Shown: positions 8,589-12,904 of the stretch, piece after piece | Position numbering within the stretch: the stretch's first letter is position 1 | Layout of the letters: every line of letters starts with the position of its first letter | Assembly (NCBI GenBank): GCA_048201935.1 | Contig: DBFBGR010000018.1 | Coordinates: 1 to 12,904, forward strand | Direction of reading: 5' to 3' | Source of the DNA: MGBC124762 sp048201935 | Lineage (GTDB): Bacteria; Bacillota; Clostridia; Oscillospirales; Oscillospiraceae | Length of the DNA stretch: 12,904 nucleotides | The notes under the pieces: model-generated | What the model saw: the letters and a program-made list of their open reading frames with translations, nothing else | Database searches by the model: none | Told to the model about the DNA's origin: nothing | Translations under genes and position numbers: made by a program

Positions 8589-8622
8589 ATTCTAGCGCAT
8601 CTGCGCAGCAGTGTGCTAGAAT
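8589..8622. promoter_or_regulatory. Hairpin/dyad in the mntP leader, upstream of tadA
   Basis: ATTCTAGC (8589-8596) and GCTAGAAT (8615-8622) are perfect 8-bp inverted repeats enclosing an inner CTGC/GCAG stem. On the minus strand it would form a hairpin ending about 35 bases before the mntP start. On the plus strand the right arm contains TGCTAGAAT, an extended -10-like sequence that could serve tadA, although no matching -35 lies at the right distance. Confidence 0.5.
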
Positions 8623-8629
8623 GTGCCAT

Positions 8630-8664
8630 CCTTTGCGGTTCCCGGCAAGGCCGGGGAGCAAAGG
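8630..8664. other. Nested stem in the mntP/tadA intergenic region
   Basis: CCTTTGC (8630-8636) pairs with GCAAAGG (8658-8664), enclosing CCCGGC (8641-8646) with GCCGGG (8650-8655). Both strands could be transcribed here, so it may fold in the mntP leader RNA (minus), in a tadA leader (plus), or both. The architecture (outer stem, asymmetric internal loop, GC-rich inner hairpin) suggests a functional RNA, but no known riboswitch class was recognised. Confidence 0.5.
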
Positions 8665-8676
8665 CGGCATCAAAAT

Positions 8677-8702
8677 TATGATAGCCGCGAGCGGCTATTA
8701 TA
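8677..8702. promoter_or_regulatory. 26-bp palindromic candidate operator over the mntP -10
   Basis: TATGATAGCCG (8677-8687) and CGGCTATTATA (8692-8702) are 11-bp arms with a single mismatch (G-T when folded as RNA), around CGAG. The right arm, read on the minus strand, is the TATAAT -10 box of the mntP promoter and the dyad continues over the expected transcription start. This is the classic position for a repressor site. It does not resemble the MntR box as I know it, so the regulator is unknown. Confidence 0.6.
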
Positions 8703-8725
8703 GCATACCTCACTCTATGACGCAA
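8697..8725 (-). promoter_or_regulatory. mntP promoter
   Basis: On the minus strand: TTGCGT (8725-8720), a 17-base spacer, and a perfect TATAAT (8702-8697) preceded by TGC, giving an extended -10. The predicted start is near 8690, so the mntP leader is about 135 bases, long for this gene and rich in hairpins. The -35 box lies only about 30 bases before the tadA start codon. Confidence 0.72.
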
Positions 8726-8754
8726 GGGGACAGGCTATGCCGAGGGAGGCTTTT

Positions 8755-9207
8755 ATGGAGCGGGAAGGGTATATGCAAGAAGCCCTGGCCCTGGCCCGGG
8801 AGTGCCTGGCCACTGGGGACGTGCCCGTGGGCTGCGTGGTGGTCTCCCCCAGCGGGGCCGTCATTGGCCGGGGCCGCAACCGCCGGGAAGAACGCCAGTC
8901 CGCCCAGGCCCACGCCGAGATCGAGGCCATCGAGGAGGCTTGCCGGACGATGGGCTCCTGGCGGCTCACCGGCTGCGCCCTCTATGTGACTTTGGAGCCC
9001 TGCCCCATGTGCGCCGGGGCCATCCTCAACGCCCGTATCCAGGACGTGTGGTATGGGGCCAAGGAGGAAAAGACCGGCTGCTGCGGCTCGGTGGTCAACC
9101 TCTTTGCCGAGGGCTTCCCCTACAAGGCCGCCGTCCGGGGCGGACTGCTGGCCGGGGAGAGCCAGGCTCTGCTCCGGGAATTTTTTGAACAGCGCCGGGA
9201 GATTTAA
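8755..9207 (+). CDS. tadA: tRNA-specific adenosine deaminase TadA
   Basis: Converts wobble A34 to inosine in the tRNA-Arg(ACG) anticodon; cytosolic, zinc-dependent, normally a homodimer. From ATG 8755 it has 150 residues. The cytidine-deaminase fold motifs are intact: AHAEIEAI with zinc ligand H53 and proton-shuttle E55, and TLEPCPMCAGAI with zinc ligands C83 and C86. N/D-type substrate residues and the C-terminal helix are also family-like. ATG 8755 is chosen because GAGGGAGG (8742-8749) lies 5 bases upstream and MEREGYMQEALALA matches family N termini. An in-frame ATG at 8737 with AAGGGGA upstream would add six residues. In Bacillus the SRP RNA gene and dnaX follow tadA; neither is seen here. 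A terminator follows at 9313-9335. Confidence 0.96.
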   Translation: MEREGYMQEALALARECLATGDVPVGCVVVSPSGAVIGRGRNRREERQSAQAHAEIEAIEEACRTMGSWRLTGCALYVTLEPCPMCAGAILNARIQDVWYGAKEEKTGCCGSVVNLFAEGFPYKAAVRGGLLAGESQALLREFFEQRREI

Positions 9208-9211
9208 TACA

Positions 9212-9245
9212 TTCGTAACAACTCTTTGTGAACTTTCGTAACAAC
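9212..9245. repeat. Direct repeat pair downstream of tadA
   Basis: TTCGTAACAAC occurs at 9212-9222 and again at 9235-9245. The starts are 23 bp apart, close to two helical turns, with an AT-rich spacer. The pair lies just after the tadA stop, before the terminator. Two same-face sites could bind a regulator or be remnants of a repeat. No consensus known to me fits. Confidence 0.5.
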
Positions 9246-9312
9246 CCTCTGGTATCCTAACCATGCAAGCGATAATACTTCTTTTCATTCTATCCTCCGA
9301 TCCTAGCGAAAG

Positions 9313-9335
9313 GGCAGCCGCAAGGCTGCCTTTTT
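9313..9335 (+). terminator. Intrinsic terminator after tadA
   Basis: GGCAGCC (9313-9319), loop GCAA, GGCTGCC (9324-9330), followed by TTTTT. A perfect 7-bp GC-rich stem with a GNRA-type tetraloop and a U-tract. It ends the tadA transcript and separates it from the ger operon, which must therefore have its own promoter between about 9336 and 9385 or read through. The remaining 9336-9385 stretch holds no convincing sigma-A promoter. Confidence 0.88.
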
Positions 9336-9397
9336 GCTGCTGTTTTTGACGCATAGACCACCTCTCCCGGCGGCAAACTAGCCCCGAGGTGAGTACA

Positions 9398-10915
9398 TTG
9401 CCAATTTTCGGCCGCCGCCGGGACCCGGGCCGGCCCCATCCCCGGAGCCAGCCCATTTTCCCCGGAGCGCTGAGCGTGGAAAATCTGAACAAGGCCTTTG
9501 AGCGCTGCGCCGACTTCACAAGCCGGACCCTTCGCCTGGCGGGGGACCCGGACAAGGAGGTGCGGCTCTTCGCCGTGGAGGGCATGGTCCGCACCGAGCG
9601 GGCCAACGATTATATCCTGCGGCCCCTGGCCCAGGACGACGCGCTGCGGGAGCTGCCCTTGGAGGAATGCTACCGCCGCTTGGCCTCCGGCGGGCTCTAC
9701 AACCTGTCGGTCCAGAGTGTGGACGCCATGGACGACGCGGTGTTCGCTTTGCTGGACGGGGCGGTGGTGCTGCTGTTCCCCGCCCTGGGCAAGGCCCTGT
9801 CCTGCGCCGTGGCCACCGAGGAAAAACGCTCCATCGGGGACCCCGAGGACGAGCCTGCCGTCAAGGCCGCCAAGGATTCCTTTGTGGAGAGCGTGCGTAC
9901 CAACACCTCCCTGGTCCGGCGGCGGCTACGCAGCGTTAGCCTGCGCATCGAGGAGGAGACCGTAGGCCGCCAGAGCCGCACCCCGGTGGATATCTTATAT
10001 ATCGACGGCGTGGCCGACCCCGATGTGGTGGCTCAGGTCAAAAGGCGGCTGGCGGACATCGACGTGGACGGAGCCCTGGACGCGGGCCACATCGAGCAGT
10101 ACCTCTGCGACACGCTGTGGACGCCCTTTCCCCAATTCCTGGCTACCCAGCGGCCCGACCGCTTATGCGCCAATCTGCTCTCGGGCCGGGTGGCCGTTTT
10201 GGTGGACGGTCTGGCGGTGGGCTTCTTGCTGCCCGGCACCGTGGGGCTCTTTCTGGCCTCTCAGCAGGACCGCTCCGACAACTGGATGGTCTCCGCCGCC
10301 CTCACCGTCCTGCGCTACGCCGCGCTGCTCCTTACGCTCTTCCTCCCCGCCCTCTACGTGGCGGCGGTGCTCTTCCACCCGGAGATGATCCCGCTGCCCC
10401 TGGCCCGGAGCATTATCGCCGCCAAGGCCGACGTGCCCTTCGGCACGCTATTTGAAGCGGTGATGCTCCTGCTGGCCTTCGAGGTCATCCAGGAGGCGGG
10501 CCTTCGCCTGCCGGGGAACCTGGGCCAGACGGTGTCCATCCTAGGCGGGCTGGTGGTGGGCTCGGCGGCGGTGGAGGCCAAGATCATCTCCCCGGCGGTG
10601 CTCATCGTCATCGCCATCGCCGGCATCGCCGGCTACACCATTCCCTCCCAGGACTTCGCCGGCGGCGTGCGGCTGTGGCGGCTGGGCCTGACCCTGGCCG
10701 GGGGCTTTTTTGGCCTGCTGGGCGTGGCTTTGGGGGCGGTGGTGCTGGTGGGCCATCTGGCGGGGCTGGAGTGCTTTGGCGTGGCCTATTTGACCCCCTT
10801 TGCCGCCAACGCCGGAGAGCAGGAGGAGGGCCACGCCCTCTTCCGGGTCCCCATCCCCCATGTCAAGCTAAGGCCCGCCGCCCTAAAAAGCCGCAACCGG
10901 AGGAACCAACGATGA
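9398..10915 (+). CDS. Spore germination receptor A subunit (GerA/SpoVAF family)
   Basis: Membrane subunit of a nutrient germinant receptor, expected in the spore inner membrane. 505 residues from TTG 9398, a normal family length. A large hydrophilic N-terminal half includes VEGMVRTERANDYILRPL, the family-typical VRTNTSLVRRRL segment near 167-178, and DILYIDGVAD. The C-terminal membrane half has hydrophobic segments at roughly 266-287, 295-325, 348-370, 378-415 and 425-457, including FEVIQEAGLRLP and the SILGGLVVGSAAVEAKIISP core typical of GerA proteins. TTG 9398 is preferred because GAGGTG (9386-9391) lies 6 bases upstream; a GTG at 9389 in the same frame overlaps that site. The stop overlaps the next gene (ATGA). 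The paralogue type (GerA, GerB, GerK and so on) cannot be assigned. Confidence 0.92.
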   Translation: MPIFGRRRDPGRPHPRSQPIFPGALSVENLNKAFERCADFTSRTLRLAGDPDKEVRLFAVEGMVRTERANDYILRPLAQDDALRELPLEECYRRLASGGLYNLSVQSVDAMDDAVFALLDGAVVLLFPALGKALSCAVATEEKRSIGDPEDEPAVKAAKDSFVESVRTNTSLVRRRLRSVSLRIEEETVGRQSRTPVDILYIDGVADPDVVAQVKRRLADIDVDGALDAGHIEQYLCDTLWTPFPQFLATQRPDRLCANLLSGRVAVLVDGLAVGFLLPGTVGLFLASQQDRSDNWMVSAALTVLRYAALLLTLFLPALYVAAVLFHPEMIPLPLARSIIAAKADVPFGTLFEAVMLLLAFEVIQEAGLRLPGNLGQTVSILGGLVVGSAAVEAKIISPAVLIVIAIAGIAGYTIPSQDFAGGVRLWRLGLTLAGGFFGLLGVALGAVVLVGHLAGLECFGVAYLTPFAANAGEQEEGHALFRVPIPHVKLRPAALKSRNRRNQR

Positions 10916-11490
10916 AGCTGTTTTTATCCCGCCTTTTTCGGCTAATAGGTATTAGCCTAACTGGGCTAATACCCCTTAGCCTTCTTGTGGCCTGCGGTGG
11001 CCAGGAGCTGGCCAACGTAGAGCTGGTCCGGACCCTGGCGGTGGACGGCCCCGGGCCGGTGACGGTGACCGCCGCGGGGGAGGGGGAGACCTACCACCTC
11101 ATCGCCCCCGACGCCGCCCAGGGCCAGGAGGGCCTGAAGGCCCTGGGGACCCGGCGGCTGGAGACCACCCATATCCAGCAGTTGGTGCTGGGGCCCGATG
11201 TGGACGTGACCGATTGCCTTTGGCGGGAGGTGGCCCACCGGGAGAGCGGCTACGGCGCCACGGTGTGGCGCTGCCCCGACGGCCCGGCGGGGGAGCTGCT
11301 GGCGGCGGCCCCCGACCTGCCCGACCGGCTGGCCTCCTTGGAGGAGAACGGCGGCGTGGACGCGCCCACGGTGCTGGAGGCCCTCAGCGACCTGGTCTGC
11401 CGGGGCCGGACCCGGCTGCCGGTGTTGGCGGCGGCGGGGGAGGAGCTCCGGGTGACGGGCTATGAAGTCGTGGAGGTGAGCGCCCCGTGA
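10912..11490 (+). CDS. Short GerC-type germination lipoprotein
   Basis: Probable lipoprotein subunit of the receptor, 192 residues against the usual 350-400 of Ger(x)C proteins. The N terminus MKLFLSRLFR is followed by a hydrophobic stretch and the lipobox LLVACGG (lipidated Cys28). The mature start CGGQELANVELVRTLAVDGPG matches the family's opening, usually CWDxxE...GIDK, but lacks the Trp. RRLETTHIQQLVLG resembles the first Ger(x)C domain. The sequence ends cleanly after that region, so the later domains are missing. Both ends are fused into the operon: ATGA overlap with the gene before and GTGA overlap with the gene after, so this is a compact gene rather than decay. GGAGG (10899-10903) is the ribosome binding site. 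The signal-peptide core is encoded by a repeat (10940-10981) rich in CTA and ATA codons that are rare nearby. Confidence 0.8.
   Translation: MKLFLSRLFRLIGISLTGLIPLSLLVACGGQELANVELVRTLAVDGPGPVTVTAAGEGETYHLIAPDAAQGQEGLKALGTRRLETTHIQQLVLGPDVDVTDCLWREVAHRESGYGATVWRCPDGPAGELLAAAPDLPDRLASLEENGGVDAPTVLEALSDLVCRGRTRLPVLAAAGEELRVTGYEVVEVSAP
10940..10981. repeat. Duplicated GGCTAATA palindrome inside the Ger lipoprotein signal peptide
   Basis: GGCTAATA (10940-10947) and TATTAGCC (10950-10957) form a perfect palindrome around GG. A second, diverged copy, GGCTAA (10964-10969) with TTAGCC (10976-10981), follows at a 24-bp offset. Translated in frame, the two units give LIGISL and LIPLSL, the hydrophobic core of the signal peptide. 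The same GGCTAATA/TTAGCC unit forms the palindromes over the pth and mfd stops. Confidence 0.72.
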
Positions 11491-12497
11491 CAAAGCCGTG
11501 CAGCGTCCGTCAGCTCTGGACCGCCCTCTTTGTGGCTTTGCTGGCTCCGGCGTCGGCCCTGCCCGCCGCCCTGACCGGCTCCGGGGCGGGGGCCGTGGCT
11601 TGGCTGGCCCCGGTGCTGGTCTTTCCCCTGGCCCTGATCGTCCTCTGGGCGGTGCGGCGGCTGGGCTCGGAGGGACTGGCGTGGCGGTGGCGGGGCAAGT
11701 GGCCCCTCCTTACCTTATATTATCTCTGGGCCATGGCCCTCAGCGCCCTCACCGCCGGCGGCTGCGTGGACCGGCTCCAACGCACCGATTACGCCGACGC
11801 GCCGGGCTGGCTGATCTCCCTGGCCCTGACGTTAGCGGCGCTGTGGTTGGCGAGAAAAGGTCCCGCGGCCTTTTTTCGCTGTGTCCAGCTCTTTTTCCTG
11901 GCCCTTGTGGTGGTGACGGCCCTTTTCTTCGCCCTGGGCCTGGCCGACCTGCGGCTGGAGAACCTGGCCCTCAGCGGCCCGGGGGAGGCCGTCGACGCTT
12001 TTCGGGGCCTGCCCGCGGCGGCGGGCGCGCTGTCGGTGGGCACCCTGTGCGCTTTTTTCCCCCGGCAGAGCGAGCCCGGGCAGAGCGCCGGCTGGCGCTG
12101 GCTGGCCCTCTGGTGCGCCGTGGCGGCGGGGCTGTGCCTGCTGGTGCTGGGGACCTTGGGCCCGGAGCTGACGGCCCGGGCGCCGTTGCCCTTCTTCCTG
12201 GCCCTGCAGGGTCTGGGCTTTCCCGGCGGCTTCCAGCGGCTGGAGGCCCTGGGCACGGCGGCCTGGGCGCTGTCCGACGTGACCCTGCTGGCTCTGGCCG
12301 CCCTGGCGGGCCGGGAGATGGCGGGGGAGAGGAACTGGGCTCTGGGACCCATCCTGCTGTCCGCTCTGGCGGGGGGCTTTCTGCTGCCCAACAGCGTGGT
12401 GGCCGCCTTCGGGCCCTGGCTGTGGGGGGCAAACCTGATCCTGGGCGCCGGACTTCCCCTGCTCCTCGCCCTGGGGAAGAGAACATCTTGTGGTTAA
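11487..12497 (+). CDS. Spore germination receptor B subunit (GerB-type, APC-like transporter)
   Basis: Polytopic membrane protein of 336 residues (family usually about 360), the subunit thought to bind the germinant. About ten hydrophobic segments are visible at roughly 9-28, 35-57, 73-93, 107-122, 129-152, 172-190, 202-225, 255-276, 284-302 and 306-328. The segment GGFQRLEALGTAAWALSDVTLLALAA corresponds to the conserved RFE...W region of GerAB-like proteins, with F-Q-R-L-E in place of the common R-F/L-E. The start GTG 11487 overlaps the preceding TGA (GTGA) and has GGAGGTGAG (11472-11480) six bases upstream, which implies translational coupling. A-C-B order differs from the A-B-C order of B. 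subtilis gerA but is common in clostridia (recalled). No clear terminator follows. Confidence 0.86.
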   Translation: MTKPCSVRQLWTALFVALLAPASALPAALTGSGAGAVAWLAPVLVFPLALIVLWAVRRLGSEGLAWRWRGKWPLLTLYYLWAMALSALTAGGCVDRLQRTDYADAPGWLISLALTLAALWLARKGPAAFFRCVQLFFLALVVVTALFFALGLADLRLENLALSGPGEAVDAFRGLPAAAGALSVGTLCAFFPRQSEPGQSAGWRWLALWCAVAAGLCLLVLGTLGPELTARAPLPFFLALQGLGFPGGFQRLEALGTAAWALSDVTLLALAALAGREMAGERNWALGPILLSALAGGFLLPNSVVAAFGPWLWGANLILGAGLPLLLALGKRTSCG

Positions 12498-12516
12498 ACC
12501 TGGTATGTGACCACAA
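12488..12516. other. Dyad spanning the stop of the last ger gene
   Basis: TTGTGGT (12488-12494) and ACCACAA (12510-12516) are perfect 7-bp inverted repeats with a 15-base loop that contains the TAA stop. No T-run follows, so it is a poor intrinsic terminator. It could be a processing or partial termination hairpin. Confidence 0.35.
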
Positions 12517-12540
12517 AATGTTGGATAACAAGAAAATGCC

Positions 12541-12602
12541 GAAAAAATAACGGATTTTTGGGCAAAAAAGTGTTGACAAACGCCCGCTTGGTTTGGTATA
12601 TT
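12541..12602 (+). promoter_or_regulatory. rRNA-type promoter P1 with UP-like element
   Basis: TTGACA (12573-12578), an 18-base spacer and TATATT (12597-12602). The preceding 12541-12570 contains GAAAAAATAA, ATTTTT and CAAAAAAG tracts, resembling an UP element for the RNA polymerase alpha subunit. A consensus -35 plus A-tracts is typical of strong growth-rate-controlled promoters. It points away from the ger operon toward the right edge. Confidence 0.75.
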
Positions 12603-12644
12603 ATTCAAGCACCCGACCGGAGGAACGCCCCCTCCAGAAGTGGC

Positions 12645-12661
12645 TTTGAGGTCCCCTCAAA
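12645..12661 (+). other. Hairpin between the tandem promoters
   Basis: TTTGAGG (12645-12651), loop TCC, CCTCAAA (12655-12661). It is followed by A-residues rather than T, so it would not terminate P1 transcripts. The A-tract after it doubles as the upstream element of P2. Confidence 0.4.
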
Positions 12662-12708
12662 AAAATTTCTGAAAAGGGCTTGACAATGAGGGCTCGGTGT
12701 GTTAAGAT
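12659..12708 (+). promoter_or_regulatory. rRNA-type promoter P2 with UP-like element
   Basis: TTGACA (12680-12685), a 17-base spacer and TAAGAT (12703-12708) with an extended TGT just before it. The A/T-rich segment 12659-12676 (A-tract, TTTCT, GAAAA) sits at the UP position. The expected start is near 12715. Together with P1, 107 bp upstream, this is the tandem arrangement typical of rRNA operons. Confidence 0.8.
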
Positions 12709-12714
12709 ACCAAA

Positions 12715-12904
12715 GTTCGCCGATGAAGCGGTCCGCCGCGGAGACGAACGGGTTTGCCGGCTACGGCGTGTACCTTGTAAATTAAACAACGTGACAAGAA
12801 ACACGAAGCACCAGGAGTGGGCGGAGAGTTGGGCGAGAGCCTGGCTTGAAGCTTATTCTAAAGGTTGTCCTGAGCAATATTGCTTGGGGGCAACGTCAAG
12901 AAAT
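12715..12904 (+). ncRNA. Probable rRNA operon leader (16S lies beyond the window)
   Basis: Non-coding stretch after the tandem promoters. It begins with a closing stem, GTTCG (12715-12719) with CGAAC (12745-12749). It contains GTACCTTGTAAATTAAACAACG (from about 12769), which resembles the ACCTTGAAAA-type sequences common in Firmicute rRNA leaders and spacers. Near the edge is an extended hairpin, GTTGTCC (12864-12870) with GGGCAAC (12888-12894), around the palindrome AGCAATATTGCT. The 16S start motif (GAGTTTGATC) is not reached, so the identity is inferred from promoter style and leader features. Confidence 0.6.

Noticed and set aside
9212..9245. CRISPR-like array
   Set aside because: Only two 11-base copies with a 12-base spacer and no cas gene nearby.
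9208..9388. SRP RNA gene after tadA, as in Bacillus
   Set aside because: No GGAAGG...GCAGCA apical signature or matching stem on either strand. The stretch contains a terminator and short repeats only.
11498..12550. 350-codon plus-strand frame overlapping the GerB-type gene
   Set aside because: Gly/Arg/Pro-rich translation with no hydrophobic pattern. The overlapping frame has ten membrane segments, a coupled start and a good ribosome binding site.
12537..12564. TGCC...GGCA dyad as a terminator of the ger operon
   Set aside because: Arms pair only with a bulge and a mismatch, and A-residues rather than T follow. The A/T tracts fit better as the UP element of P1.

Overview
The window is a GC-rich chromosomal segment of an endospore-forming Firmicute. 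The prs-pth-mfd order, a gerA-type spore germination operon, strong purine-rich Shine-Dalgarno sites and marked GC3 codon bias suggest a clostridial gut lineage of the Oscillospiraceae type (Flavonifractor/Oscillibacter-like). That placement is inference from gene order and base composition, not from a marker gene. No phage, transposase, CRISPR array, tRNA or complete rRNA gene is visible.

Layout. 97-6452 is a co-directional housekeeping block: prs (PRPP synthase), pth (peptidyl-tRNA hydrolase), mfd (transcription-repair coupling factor) and a GH18-type lipoprotein. This matches the Bacillus gcaD-prs-ctc-pth-fin-mfd neighbourhood with ctc and fin missing. A 177-base palindrome-bearing gap lies where ctc would be. 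A clear sigma-A-type promoter at 6487-6515 then drives a membrane-anchored parvulin foldase (6551-7984). Its stop codon directly abuts the stop codon of the convergent manganese exporter gene mntP (7985-8554, minus). mntP and tadA (8755-9207) diverge from a roughly 200-base region rich in dyads, including a 26-bp palindrome lying over the -10 box of the mntP promoter. tadA is followed by a good intrinsic terminator (9313-9335). A three-gene germinant-receptor operon follows (9398-12497), in the order A-type subunit, C-type lipoprotein, B-type transporter, joined by ATGA and GTGA overlaps. The last 400 bases hold two tandem TTGACA promoters with A/T-rich upstream elements and a structured leader, very probably the start of an rRNA operon whose 16S gene begins beyond the window.

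How the parts relate. prs, pth, mfd and tadA serve nucleotide supply, translation and repair. The foldase and the GH18 lipoprotein act outside the membrane. The ger genes would form a nutrient sensor in the spore inner membrane.

The observations most worth following are: (1) a small family of GGCTAATA/TATTAGCC palindromes, two copies of which contain the stop codons of pth and mfd, while a third, duplicated copy encodes the hydrophobic core of the signal peptide of the Ger lipoprotein; (2) that Ger lipoprotein itself, about half the usual size; (3) the dyad-rich mntP/tadA control region, which has no recognisable manganese riboswitch.
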